A model generated the notes under the pieces. The model ran no database searches. It saw nothing but the letters and a program-made list of their open reading frames with translations, and was not told where the DNA came from. Source: Ancistrus triradiatus (lineage: Eukaryota > Chordata > Actinopteri > Siluriformes > Loricariidae). From it: DNA of 64,000 nucleotides. Made by a program: the position numbers and the translations under genes. The DNA lies in NCBI GenBank assembly GCA_025084515.1, contig JAJAGP010000092.1:653001-717000 (forward strand), in the 5' to 3' direction. Each line of letters begins with the position of its first letter. The first letter of the stretch is position 1. Shown here piece by piece: positions 12,056 to 23,720 of this stretch.

Positions 12056-13611
12056 CAGTGGGGCAAAAAAGTATTTAGTCAGCCACTGATTGTGCAAGTT
12101 CTCCTACTTAGAAAGATGAAAGAGGTCTGTAATTTTCATCATAGGTACACTTCAACTATGAGAGACAAAATGAGAAAAAATAGGATTTTTGTAGGATTGT
12201 AGGATTTTAGGATTTTTAAATAATTTAATTGTAAATCATGGTGGAAAATAAGTATTTGGTCACCCACAAACAAGCAAGGTTTCTGGCTCTCACAGACCTG
12301 TAACGTCTTTAAAAACCTCTTCTGTCCTGTTTATCTGTATAAAAGACACCTGTCCACAGCCTCAAACAGTCAGACTCCAAACTCAACCATGGCCAAGACC
12401 TAACAGTTCTCAAAGGACACCAGGAATAAAATTGTAGACCAGGCCGGGAAGAGTTAATCTACAACAGTCAAGCAGGTTGGTGTGAATAACCTGTGGGAGC
12501 AATTGTAAGAACATGGAAGACATACAAGACACTGATAATCTCCCTCGATCTGGGGCCCCACGCAAGATCTCATCCCGTGCGGGAAAAAATATCACGAGTA
12601 CAGTGAGCAAAAATCCCAGAACTACACAAAGAAACCTGATGCATGACCTGCAGAGAGCTGTGACCAAAGTAACAAAGGCTACCATCAGTAACACACTATG
12701 CAGAGAGGGACTCAGATCCTGCAGTGCCAGGTCTGTCCCCCCTGCTTAAGACAGTACATGTCCAGGCCGTCTGAAGTTTGCCAGAGAGCATATGGATGAT
12801 CTAGAAGAGGATTGGGGAGAATATCATGTGTGGTCAGATGAACCAAAATAGAAACTTTTTGGTAAAAACTCAACTCGTGTTTGGAGGAAGAAGGATGCTG
12901 AGTTGCATCCCAAGAACAGCATACCTACTGTGAAGCACGGGAGTGGAAACATCATGCTTTGGGGCTGTTTTTCTGGAAAGGGGACAGGGACGACTGATCC
13001 GTGTTAAGAGAAGAATGAATGGGGGCCATGTATTGTGAGATTTTTTTAGCCAAAACCTCCTTCCATTAGTGAGAGCATTGAAGATGGAACGTAGCTGGGT
13101 CTTCCAGCATGACAATGATCCCAAAACACACCGCTAGGGCAACAAAGGAGTGGCTCCGTACAAAGCATTTCAAGGTCCTGCCAGTCTCCAGACCTCAACC
13201 CCATAGAAAATGTGTGGAGGGAGTTGAAAGTCCGTGCTGACCAGCGACAGTCCCAAAACATCACTGCTCTAGAGGAGATCTGCATGGAGGAATGGGCCAA
13301 AAAATACCAGCTACAGTGTGTGCAAACCTGGTGAAGACTTACAGGAAACGTTTGACCTCTGTCATTGCCAACAAAGGTTATGTTACAAAGTATTGAGTTG
13401 AACTTTTGTTATTGACCAAATACTTATTTTCCACCATAATTTACAATTAAATTCTTTAAAAATCCTACAATGTGATTTCATGCATTTTTTTTCTCATTTT
13501 GTCTCCCATAGTTGAAGTGTACCTATGATGAAAATTACAGACCTCTCTCATCTTTCTAAGTAGGACAACTTGCACAATCAGTGTCTGACTAAATACTTTT
13601 TTGCCCCACTG
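12056..13611 (+). mobile_element. Tc1-like transposon, family A copy 3, full length but dead
   Basis: It is bounded by CAGTGGGGCAAAAAAGTATT (left, after TA) and TTTTTTGCCCCACTG (right), 1.56 kb. The transposase would start at ATGGCCAAGACC (about 12,389) but the next codon is TAA, and several frameshifts follow (fragments 12,513-12,749 and beyond). C-terminal coding up to AACAAAGGTTATGTTACAAAGTATTGA is recognisable near 13,395. Confidence 0.9.
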
Positions 13612-13690
13612 AGTGTGTGTGTGTGTGTGTGTGTGTATGTATACACACACACACACACACAAATATATACACACATGCATACACATATAA
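13612..13690. repeat. TG/AC microsatellite
   Basis: A (TG)n tract is followed by a (AC)n tract, separated by gtatgtatac. It directly abuts the right end of the family A element. Apparent peptides here are repeat translations. Confidence 0.9.
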
Positions 13691-13779
13691 ATAGGATGAT
13701 GTGTACGTATATCAATACATATATAGAAGTGAAGTGCTTGTGAGGGTGTAATTAAAGAAAAAGGAAATAATGTTTTCTA

Positions 13780-14430
13780 CCTGTGAAGAAGGCAGCGGGG
13801 ATTGAACCCGGACCTGAAGGAGCTGTTCGGAGACAGACTCAAGCAAAGGCGGAAAAAAACAAGAATCGATACGCTAATAAAGCTGACCTAGCGATGTAAG
13901 GAGCGAGATAAACACAGAAGTGCTTGTTCAAACGTGCCGACTCTAGAATGATGAGTCGACTTCGTGAACAGTTTGCAAATTAAAAGCCGGGTGTTGCACA
14001 ATAGCGACAAGCAGGACTGTTGAAACACAAAAAGAAAGCGCTGATAAAATACAGCCCTTGCGATGCAGTGAACGTGATACAACAGCAACACCTGATCGCC
14101 AGAACAAACTCACAAATACTAAGGCGATAATCAATGGACACTTCATAGATCAAAGCAGAAGCTTGTGACGCCGTGGCAAACGGAGCTGACGTCACTAAGA
14201 AAATGCTCAAAACGTTGCAAAAGTAAAGAGCCAGTCACACCGGAATCTGACCCTAACAAACCCTATTACCTCACGCCAGAGGCATTACCATTTTTCCCCT
14301 CTACAAAGGAAAAAATGTGTCCATCCCTAAATACACAATACCAATGGCAGTCAGTCAAAATAAAGTCTATGTCAGTCTCTAGGGTATGAAAGCCAAGGGT
14401 GCAACGAGAGACACTGTTTGCAAACGACTT
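13780..14430 (-). repeat. LTR-like block related to 30,250-30,720
   Basis: The reverse complement shares with 30,367-30,394 the near-identical block TTAGGGTCAGATTCCGGTG, followed by similar words (ctctttactt, gtgacgtcag, atcagcgctttc, cattgattat). This looks like one promoter-bearing LTR family present as separated copies. Near 13,787 the plus strand reads GGCAGCGGGGATTGAACCC, which resembles a tRNA primer-binding site. No coding frame. Family assignment is inference. Confidence 0.45.
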
Positions 14431-14479
14431 TAAATACCTGAACGAGCAGGTGCCTCTAGTCAGGTGTAATCAGCACCAG

Positions 14480-15760
14480 TTCTAGTCGGTGCCATGCGTG
14501 CTTTCGTGCGAGCCCTCTATTGTCGGGCCGTGAAACTGTGTGGTTCCTAAAAGACGGTAGTAAAAAAAACTAAATAATGATGTGATTTCAAACAGGAGAA
14601 ACAAGTGATTGTAATCTTGATTTGGTAGTAATGAGTTTTTGAGGAGCAAAGATGGGTACAGGATCTCAAGTTTGTCAACAAATGCATAATTACTGAAATA
14701 TTTAAAAACATTTTTCCTCAAAGAAAGGTTGGAAGGGATTTGCATATTCCTACCGTGCATAGTATCATTAAACAATTCAAGGAATCTGGAGGAATTTCAT
14801 TGCGTAAAATCAGACAGCACTGCATCAAGAACTGTCATTAACCAATAGCTGATATAACCACATGGGTAAGGGATTACTTTACCAAACATTTGTCAAGTAC
14901 TACAATTCACAAATCCGACGTAAGAAATTACTGTGCAAAAGAGCAGGGTTATGTTAATCATGTCCAAATGCACCATCAACTTCTCTGGTCTCAGAGACAC
15001 CTGGGATGAAATATAAAACAGTGGAAATGTGTATTGTGGACAGAAGAATCAGTATTCCAGAACTTTTTTGGAAGAAATTGTGTGCTCTGGACCAAAGACA
15101 AAAGGGGAATTCCAGACTGTTATCAGCAACAAGTCCAAAAGTCAGAGTCAGTCATGGTATGGAGTTGTGTTAGTGCCTTTGGAAAAGGTCATTTACACTT
15201 CTGTGATGGCAGCATTAATACAAAAAAAGTACACAAAGATTTTAGAGCAACATGAGCTGCCTTCAAGATGACATCTTTTATCTCTTTTTAAACAAGAGAT
15301 GCAAAACAAGTCAAAGCTAAAAAAGTTGTACTGAATATGCAAATATCTTCCAATCTTTGAGGAACATTTCAATAATTTTCTCATGCATTTATTGACAAAC
15401 TGGAGATCCTCTTCCCATCTTTGCTCTTCAAAGATTTTGTGAATACTTCTTTGTGAATACTTCCTTCCGTCCTTTGTGAATATTTCTTTTGTACCAAATC
15501 ATGATTATAATCAAATGTTGATACTACTTGTTTAAGCTGTCCCTATCCTGACTTTTTTTTGGAACGTGTGGCAGGCCTGAAATGCAGGAATGAAGTTAAA
15601 TGAAGTTGACCAGACAAAACAATTTTATATCTTGGGTACATACTGTGAGCAATGAAATAAAAGTCAAGGTAAATGTAAGGAAAACACTGAAGGTTTTTTT
15701 TTAATGTGCATTTTCCATACCATGCTTTTTTTCATTTGGAGTTGGAGATTAAGAGTTGGA
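14480..15760 (+). mobile_element. Decayed Tc1-like transposon, family D, with catalytic-domain remnant
   Basis: Frames at 15,029-15,271 encode a piece typical of a fish Tc1 catalytic core: LWTEESVFQ (first Asp region degraded to Glu), DCYQQQVQKSESVMVW, and HLHFCDGSIN. The region before it (14,560-14,900) carries the N-terminal coding remains and tttgcatattcctaccgtgcatagtatcatta, repeated at 62,620-62,650. It ends near 15,760 with the caggcctgaaatgcaggaatg end (inverted relative to 11,870). Confidence 0.65.
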
Positions 15761-16030
15761 GAATTGGCTATATAGAGTTGGCTATAAAGCGCAAATGACC
15801 TGTAACAGAGATCCGGGAGAAAAAACATTTCAGATAAAAAAATTAAATAAAAATCACCCAAGTTCTGCACACATTTTGAACACCAAAAGCATTTATCAAA
15901 AACTCAGATCTACTAGATATAATTATCAAGAAAAATATATTTAGTTTAGCCTGACCATCATCATTTACACAACTGATTTTAGATATCAAATAAAGAAGAC
16001 ATTTTTCAGCATAAATATAATGGCTCTTAC

Positions 16031-16558
16031 CTTTTTTGCTGTTGTATTTGAAGAGTCGGAAGCTGGTGAGATGATGGTAGAACTTGCGAGGGATGAGGAA
16101 GACAGTGTTGTTTGATCAGTACTTGTCATAGCTGAACTTTCTTTTGTTACTGAGTCAGTGTTGCATTTCTTTTGGACAGAACGATGTAACTGCGAGGAGC
16201 CTTTATTTTTATCGCTTCTCTTCAATCTTCCTCTGGCAGAGCTATGTCCCATTAAAGGTCCAGGCCTCTGAAACATTCGAACTGTGGGACGGCAAATAAA
16301 GTTCTCAAGGCTTTTTGGGGGCTTCTTGGTTCGTTTAGCTCCAAGTCCAGTCTTGGTTTTCACGTTACCTTCTGAGCAGTCAGCCCCTTTAACTGATAAA
16401 TCCTGTGGCTGTTTATCCTTGCTATCAGCTTCTTTAAAGAGGATGTCATGGTCTTCTGTGTTGGTCTGTCTCATTCTTTTCCTGCACTCTGTCCTCTCAT
16501 ACTGTCCCAGTTTCTCTGCTTCAGGTGTAGGTAAGTCGGTCTTTCTCTTCTTATCCAT
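16031..16558 (-). CDS. ash1l: ash1l first coding exon (N-terminus)
   Basis: It encodes the first 176 residues, starting with MDKKRKTDLP at 16,558 and ending ...SNTTAKK at the donor GTAAG (16,026-16,030), phase 0, which fits the giant exon. The diagnostic block is SEGNVKTKTGLGAKRTKKPP followed by LENFICRP (residues about 63-90). It is close to human ASH1L (SEGN.K.K.GL.AKRTKKPPKNLENYVCRP) and less close to the SETBP1 version. Upstream of the ATG the exon probably continues as 5' UTR to an acceptor-like TTTTGTTTAG near 16,732. The ATG is the first in this exon with the conserved frame. The protein acts in the nucleus, and basic KKRK stretches are visible. Confidence 0.88.
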
Positions 16559-16731
16559 TCAGACTTTCAGTGCAGAGCCAGTAAGGCAGTCAAAGGCAGG
16601 TATTAAAGGATTAGGTTTAGCTAATGAAAGATCCAGGTATTAGGATGAATGCTTGTTCAAAAGTGGTTAGCGCTGAAGAAATTAAATCTTTTCCCTAATC
16701 AGTACCAACTTTGTTCATTATATTTGATACC
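16559..16731 (-). other. ash1l: Probable ash1l 5' UTR segment of exon 2
   Basis: It lies between a polypyrimidine-rich acceptor (reverse complement TTTTGTTTAG) and the start codon. No in-frame ATG with coding character is present. The exon limit is inferred from the splice signal alone. Confidence 0.5.
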
Positions 16732-18005
16732 TAAACAAAAAAGGGAAAAGAATGAAAAGTGACAATTAGTCATTTATATCAGCACTGCTTTGTTTAATAT
16801 GTTGTCCACCTGGATGAATGTAGCATAACATGAGCTTGTTGTTGGAAAGATGTGTAAAGAGCAGAAAAAAAGGAGATACTATACTGTAAAAAAAAACAAA
16901 AAAAAAAAAACAGCCTGCCCATTAATTGTGGCCAAAGGCTAAAGCTGACTGACTGGGTAGCAAAATCCTGAACCTCAATCCCATGAAAAATTTAGGTTTA
17001 TTTGAAACAGAAGGTAAAATGCTAAAATGACAATCCCTAAACTCTATTTCAATCACGCACCCAGTTAGTGGAGAAGTAGTCTATAGTTGACAGATCTATT
17101 TCAGTGTACTAGTTCAATCCTGTCCACACCTGTATTGCGGAAGAGATGACATATGCACATTTTATGCACATCCAATTTTTTGTTTAGTTTATAATTACAT
17201 AATTGCTATTATTATACTAGTGGTACTGGCACTAGTATTAGGTAAACTTCATAAAACTTTACAATCCCATCAACTCACATTCCCCAGACATTCCTATGAA
17301 AAAACTATTGCTAAATTTCCTTCCGCCATTTTCTGGAGCTCTCTAATAACAGGTGCTTTCCCACATAGGGTGAGCTAATTTCTATGAAGGATACTGAATG
17401 ATGACCTCAGTGCATTAACGTCCACAGGGGATGCATAAAATCGAGTGCTTCAACCTCTAGCCTGAAGGAAAGTACGCATTAATATAACCCAGAACAGACA
17501 TTCAAAATCTGAGCAGAACTGGGAAAGTAGACTCTGTATCCTTAAGAATAATTTGTGACTTAACTGTAGAATAATACAAACTTCTGTAGGTATTTAGACC
17601 AAAGAGAAGCAACTATTTATTAAGAGGTTAATATTCAGACCCTCAGTTTCATGAATGTAAAACATTATTTAGTTCAATGCAGAAAACATTCACTGGTGTG
17701 CCAAAAACAATCCCAAAGGAATGACAGAAAGAAAAATAGCCTGAGGAAAGAGTAGAGTTTGCTGTGTATGAACAAGTACTGTTGCTATTAGCAGTTCCCA
17801 AGACCAAAGTGAAAGAGATATTTAGGTTTCTTATTTCTCACTGGGAACTACATATAATTTTTTTCTCCAAAGTTTACCACAATCATTTATATTACTTCTA
17901 CTCCTTCCAATGAAGGTCTTACCACAGACTTCCTACCCTTCCAAGTACTGTTACTCCTCATCCCTCTCTGTTTTGTCCGCTTTATTCACTTTTCCCAGAA
18001 AGTTC

Positions 18006-18112
18006 AATCAGTTCATCTGGACACAAGGTTTTCATGGGAGAAGCGTTTCGTCACTCGTGAATCAGTTCATCTGGCCACAAGATTTTCAGGGGAGAAGCAT
18101 TTCGTCACTTGT
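18006..18112 (+). repeat. Two-copy tandem duplication of about 54 bp
   Basis: Two adjacent copies read cagttcatctgg(a/c)cacaag(g/a)ttttca(t/g)ggg, then agaagc(g/a)tttcgtcac. The words cttcatctgg, cgtttcgtcac and gacttcttcagtct are typical of a dispersed fish repeat, so this is probably a piece of one. Confidence 0.65.
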
Positions 18113-18716
18113 CTCTATGACTTCTTCAGTCTCCCAAATCAAATTTGTCTATACAGTCGCTTATATACTCACCAGACGAAAAAATTAGTCACCTGTGACT
18201 GAAACGTACCTAACAACATGTAATACTTCCCCAAATTCTGAGGATACACCTGCAAATTCAGCTACTTCCTTCACACTATAGCCTTTGGCACACCCAAAAG
18301 CAATCTATCCATTTTGCCAATCATCACCATCTACTATGCGACCCATTTTCCACACATCGAACGAGACATTAACTGCACTGTACCACCTCTTCTCAATCTA
18401 TGAAAGCCATCGCACACACCGCAGGTATTTATATCCCAATCATGCTCATGAAACGGCATCTGCAGGAGCCTGAAGTTATTACCACCTTAAACATGCAAGG
18501 CAAATCATGTTTTGTCTGTAGAGTATACACACATTGGTAGTTGCAGGTTGCATGTTTTTGAGGCTTTTTTTTCTCAAGTGTAGTTGCTTATTTGAACTTG
18601 TTCCCTTATCCTGAGCTGATAAAGTGGTCACCTGTTGTAGGCTTTTTTTTTTTGCTTCTTTTGGGTTTGTTTCCATAGAGCTGATTACTTCTTTCTCTCT
18701 TGTGATCTGGCAACCC

Positions 18717-18724
18717 TGTGTGTG

Positions 18725-18760
<36 letters not shown>
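18717..18760. repeat. GT microsatellite
   Basis: A (GT)n run of about 20 units with two GTGTGCGTG interruptions. Confidence 0.95.
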
Positions 18761-18763
<3 letters not shown>

Positions 18764-19382
18764 TCACTAGCTCGCATTTGAACTACAGACTGTTATAAAT
18801 CTGCTGTGTTTAGAGACTTTTTTGTCAATGGTACTCCTTTTTTGTCCCTCCATTACCTGTATATTCTTTCTAACCTATAACTATATAAACTGTTTCACAT
18901 TCACTTGTTGAGTCTCTGTTTCATCTGGTTAATCTTCCATGTTGTTACTAATACTGTCTATCAATGCATTTGGGGCTTCCATCACATCAAACAAAGGATA
19001 AGTTGTTTGAATCATTCACCAATCACTCGTGTTTTCTGCGGTATCTCTTGATGCATTTATTTATCCTTTGCACGCAGTTTTCTTGTGAAAATACCCTTAA
19101 TATTTACATTACAGTTGCATAAAAAGACTACGTGACTGTGGTGATGGCCGGTCAATGTCCAATCCATTTCAGGCAACGATCTGTTTCACAAAACGTAATG
19201 CGGTTGTTAAACGGTGCATATCTGTATTTTAATAAAAACATTACCAAAACCATTCGTATCTCAGTTATTGCTAGCCGTGTGTGTAGTACTTTTTGAAACG
19301 GCCTTTTGCCAAATGGTACCGAGTCTTCTCCTACAATGCCGATGGTACTAAAAATATAGATCCTCCAGTCTCCTAGATCCTC

Positions 19383-19600
19383 TGTTGTAATCTCTTCACC
19401 TCACTCCACTATGGGTTGTAGGTCAGGGAACTGGGATGGACATGTGAAAAGTCTGAATGTGAATACATGTTTTGTATCACTATCCTGCTGAAAGATCCAA
19501 CCAGTACCAAGGTATTGTATCTTAGAAGAATCAGGCAGATTTTTATTTATAATAGATACATATGGTGCCTCTGGCCTGGCTGGGCAGTCTATAGACACAA
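19383..19600 (-). mobile_element. Tc1-like transposase remnant
   Basis: The minus strand reads GWIFQQDSDTKHVFTF then CPSQFPDLQP. This corresponds to the second catalytic Asp (QQD-D-KH) and the SPDL.P motif of Tc1 transposases. No ends were recognised and the frame is broken. Confidence 0.55.
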
Positions 19601-19989
19601 CTGGCAATGTCTGAGGGAGAGACGATTGGGCAAGGGTCATCTCCCCACCACTGCAAAAGCACATGGCCAGCAAAGTCGCAACAGCAGCTTGCAGTTTTGT
19701 CGCTGTAGCTCCAGCTCCTTTAAAGAGATTGGCAAATCCAGATCCTCAGAAATAGATCAGGGTCATCCATAAAGCTCCATCAACCCCAGAGATTGAGCAG
19801 GCTGAGGAGCATCTGTGGGAGTCTCCTTCCTACTAAGATGAAATCTCCTGAGCCACCAATGCCTGATAAAGCTCACATCTGACATTCCCTTTTAATGGCA
19901 TGGGATTAGGATTAGTGCATGGAAAGAGCACACTGAAGAAATCCACAATCAACAAACAATTGGCCTCAACAGGGAAGCACCGAAATTAA

Positions 19990-20640
19990 AATGTTTGGTC
20001 AAACCCGAAGAGGTACAAATTGAAACATTGGCCCCAGGCCAAATACCGAATACCAAACACAATAATTCAAACAACCTGAGCAACTGTGATACATGTGGTA
20101 TGGTTAAACACAACTGTTTATACCAATACTTTCACATCAATTTGATTTCTCTCATATCTCAGTGTGGGATTAACCTTATTATCCAGAAAGCCATTTTTCA
20201 TAACTTTTTTGCCGATATTTACCAAAGATGCTAATAATTCTGCAGCTGACTGTAAGTCATGGGGACTGACAGTCAGTGACCAAAAGTCTGAAACCCCGAG
20301 GGAATATGGTTGTTGATGGTTGATCTTTGTGGAGAAGGTTGATACTGCAACAGAATAATGACCCAAAACACATATCTTTTCAACAACTACCTGTCACAGA
20401 CTTTCCTCTACTTCCACCTGATCTAATCTCCATCCAGTATTTATGGGGGCAGTTGAGGACAGAAGACGCCAAGCATGCAGTAACATCACAAGATGCTCTT
20501 TGGAATATTGTAAAATCATGCTGGGATAACATGTATCATCAGATTTTATACAGCCTTGTGAAGTCCATCCCAGCTCAAGTGCACACTGTCATTTAGTCGT
20601 TCTCTTTTGTTCCAGCTTGACAAGTACTTTCATGTCCTTT
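19990..20640 (+). mobile_element. Tc1-like remnant (family E)
   Basis: The plus frame at 20,327-20,596 gives LQQNNDPKH, LPPDLISIQYLWGQL (catalytic Glu position read as Gln) and VKSIPAQVHTVI, a decayed C-terminal half of a Tc1 transposase. It shares its 3' coding words with the copy at 7367-7600. Confidence 0.65.
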
Positions 20641-20756
20641 TCATGCATGTGCATCAAACTTTGTCAAGGTACTATGTTTCAGTCACAGTAACATAAGGGC
20701 AAAGTTTTTTTATTATTTGTTAATACATTACATTCAATGCAATACATTAATTTAGT

Positions 20757-21340
20757 CATTCATTCATTCATTTTCTTATCCGCTTGATCCTGGACAGGGT
20801 CATGGGAAAGCCGGTGCCTAGCCGGCAGCATAGGGTGCAAGGCAGGATCAATCCTAGACAGTGCGCCAATCCATTGTAGGGACCTCTGTGTGTATGAGTG
20901 TGTGTGTAGGGCGCACACACTCACACACACTAGGGGCACTTTAGAGACACCAATTAACCTAACACGTATGACTTTGGACTGTGGGAGGAAACTGGAGTAC
21001 CGAGAGTAAACTCTGACAGTGGTGATGCAACAGTTAAGGATCTGAAGGTCATGGGTTAAAGACCCATCTCTGTCAAGTTATTATTTATTTGAAAATGTAT
21101 TCATTCATTCATAACTGCTTAGACAGGGAGCCTAGGAGGGCATAAATACACTTACCCATTCACACTAGGTCAGTTTAGAGTTACCAATTGAACTCATGCC
21201 TTTGGAAATTGGGAGAAAACTGGAATACCACAAAGACGCAGGGAGAACACGCAAACTACACAGGCATAGTGTGGGCTGGGAGCTGAACTGGGGATTTCTG
21301 GTGCATTGAGATGACAACCCTTACCACTGTGCCACCATAA
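20757..21340 (+). repeat. Two adjacent dispersed repeats of one fish family
   Basis: Each starts with an ATTCATTC run (20,757 and 21,100) and passes through a gggaggaaactggagtacc or gggagaaaactggaatacc motif. The second ends with accactgtgccaccat, a common ending for this dispersed repeat type. A related end lies at 24,500-24,543. Confidence 0.6.
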
Positions 21341-22100
21341 GATTTCCTAATTCTATATTATTTCATTTCTACTAATTGTCTGGCATAGACCCTGTCTTTA
21401 GACATCAGGCTTAGATGCAATTAAACATATTAAACAAATATGTTTCATTGGCAAAATTAAGTGCTTTGCAGTTTGACAAACACCCTGGACACTGGCATGT
21501 GTTTGTTCAAAAAACTGTCCAAAAATGGGCTTCAACACAATGTTCCTTCAACACCCCTGCGTTTGCATCTTAAACCTCAACCTTATATTGGTCTGAAGTA
21601 TCATGAATAAGGTCACAAGTTCGTCTGCTTTCTTAGAGGCTCGACTTTTCCCTGAAGTGCTCCTGAAAAGGGACTGAGATTGTCATCGAGTCGCCCGAGG
21701 AACTTGAACCCACAACAGGGCTCCTCGTTTCTGCACGCTTTTCTCTGACCTAGATATAATCTGCCGTTCCGAAAATAGAATAAAGCAGAACACAAAGCGA
21801 CGGTGAAGAAGAAGGACCACGGAAAGCGTGCAGTAATTAATTAGCAGCCTGTTACAATGGCGTTTCCGCCACGGTAAAGATGAAAACGCAGTGTACTTGG
21901 GGCAGCCGAGGGAACAAGTCGACATCTCAGCTCAGGTTGGATACCGTGCAGTTGTTTGTGAAGCAGAGAGAAAAACAAGCTGCATGCGTGATAAAGGCAC
22001 TATAACAGTGAGGGTTAGAGCACTGCTTTACCTTGTGAATAGCACGTATTATGCTTACGAGTCTTCAAAAACATTTGTGGATAATTATTCAGCTACCAGC
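21340..22100. other. Stretch with no recognised gene or repeat
   Basis: Nothing recognisable was seen. GC content and CpG count begin to rise towards the inferred ash1l promoter at the right end. Confidence 0.4.
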
Positions 22101-22280
22101 TGGTAGAGACCAACTAGAATAACTAATGGCCTGCCATAAAAGTAACAGCACCATTCGAATCGTTTCTCGTGCACCAAATATGGATATCGAGGTCCAAACT
22201 GAGGAGGCGCGGAGCTCCACTTCGAAACGTGGTCTAAAAGTCCAAAAAACGGCCAATAACCATTTAAAGGTTGGACTTAC

Positions 22281-22620
22281 CCAAGCTGCGAGGAGAAGAA
22301 TCTCACACCACGCACAAGCCTCCCGATAAATTACAAGTGAGCGCATCGAGCCGAAAAGCGTTCAGGTTTGCGTGTAGGGATGTTGCGTGTGTTTGCGTGC
22401 GTGCACGGATGGGAGCAGTGAAGATGTGTGTGCTGAAGATGTGTGCAACTGCGTACGACACTCAAGTTCCCCCTTCTTCATGCGCGCCCCCTCCCTCCTC
22501 CTCCTCCTCCTCCCGCTATTCGTCTCTTGCGCAGTTGTTTTACATCAAAAGCAGAGTCGTACATTGTGTACCCTCATATCTACTGCTCCGAGGTGAAACG
22601 CTGGCACTATTAAAGTGAAG
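22281..22620 (-). promoter_or_regulatory. ash1l: Probable ash1l promoter and non-coding exon 1
   Basis: The minus strand has a strong donor (GCAGCTTGG then GTAAGTCC, at 22,281/22,280) within a local CpG-rich patch (about 22,150-22,800) that also contains a CTC-triplet tract. This is the expected place and orientation for the first, non-coding exon of ash1l. The transcription start is not defined by sequence alone. Confidence 0.5.
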
Positions 22621-22849
22621 ATAGCGAGCACTGCCTAGCGTCCAGGACTAGACAAAACGACTCCAGAAACAAACTCGTAAACTGGAACCCAGTTTCAGAC
22701 GACTGACGACAAACCTTACTGTAGGTCATTCGCCCCCCGACAACCATCTTATTTTGGCTCAATATTCAAATATTGCCAACATTTCGGCGCCGATTTAAAG
22801 TCGTTTTAAAGACTGCATATTTTAACGGCCTCGTGGTCTAGGAAGTCGG

Positions 22850-23130
22850 ACTCCTCATCTCATAAGGCTGTCGGTTTCCAAAATCAGCATGGCTGCACCG
22901 TTCTGCCTCGTTTACTTGCAACATTATCATACAGCAGTAACGTTGTGCCATCCAAAATAAGTGTAGTACTCTAGGGGGACCAGAGGTGGCGTCCCAAACT
23001 GCTCCATCCGACCATCTCAGCCTCCGTTTTTATCTGCTTTTCCTGGTGAGGGTCGCGGTTCCATCCTACGTTGTATCAAATTGACGATAGAGCACTTACA
23101 ACGCTAAGAAAGTTTATTACAAAGTTTATC
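22850..23130. other. Spacer to the right of the CpG-rich patch
   Basis: No gene recognised. A short tRNA-like stretch near 22,828-22,890 was considered and rejected. Confidence 0.4.
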
Positions 23131-23720
23131 ACCCACTTTTCATACCCGTTTAATCCAATTCAGAGCGCTACACACACAAACAAACGAACCATTGACATAA
23201 TGAATACTGTAGCTAAATAATGCTACACCTAACCTTAACCTCAGTAACCTAAACCAAATCCTCTGGGTCTTTTAGATTTTCAAATAAAAAAAGCAATTAA
23301 AGAACTAAAGACAGACAAAACAATTCTCACAAGCCAAATTGCTAGATTTTTCTATCATTGTGAGGACATTTGATTCACACATAGGAAGACAAGGTACACA
23401 CACATGCCCATCACGCTATCAAAGTGGGGACTTTCCACTGACATAATTATTACTGTAGCTAGTTAATGCTACACCTACCCCTAACCCTAACCTCAGTAAC
23501 ATAAAGCAAATCAATTGACTCTTGTGTTTTTTTAAGAAATTTGCAATTTCTGTAAAAAAACAAAAAACAAAACAAAACAAGCAGTTTTGCCCATGGAGAC
23601 ATATGTCCCCTCCATGACAAAAAATGCCAGACCTTTCTATATTTCTGGGGATGGTTACTTTAGGCAATTAATGCTATACCTACATCCCTACATCTGTAAC
23701 TGTAAAAATCATTATGAGGA
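23130..23720. repeat. Dispersed repeat with three degenerate internal units
   Basis: The word taatgctacacctaacc-taacctcagtaac occurs at 23,219-23,250 and 23,465-23,500, with a weaker third version at 23,668-23,703. Each follows a gacataat-a-tactgtagct stretch. The CCTAACCCTAACC pieces mimic telomere repeats but are part of this unit. Confidence 0.6.

Larger units (their letters stand above)
11185..16030. other. ash1l: ash1l intron rich in transposons
   Basis: This 4.8 kb intron separates the first coding exon from the giant exon. It holds, left to right, a SINE-like unit, a family D end, an LTR-like terminus, a full family A element, a TG/AC microsatellite, an LTR-like block and a second family D copy. 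Donor GTAAGAGCC (16,030 leftward) and acceptor GACAG (11,185) fit the GT-AG rule. Confidence 0.8.
16732..22280. other. ash1l: ash1l first intron
   Basis: This 5.5 kb has no coding exon. It holds a run of A-rich DNA near 16,890, a tandem duplication at 18,006-18,112, a GT microsatellite at 18,717-18,760, Tc1-like remnants at 19,383-19,600 and 19,990-20,640, and two dispersed repeats at 20,757-21,340. Intron status depends on the inferred non-coding exon 1. Confidence 0.5.

Noticed and set aside
22271..22618. 115-codon plus frame in the CpG-rich patch
   Set aside because: It overlaps the inferred ash1l promoter and consists of repeat-like Ser/Pro codons from a CTC tract; no homology seen.
22828..22890. 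tRNA-like stretch (gcctcgtggtctaggaag ... ctcataag ... tcggtttcc)
   Set aside because: The B box is damaged (GGTTTCCAAAATC), and no convincing acceptor stem or cloverleaf can be drawn. It may be a decayed SINE head or chance.
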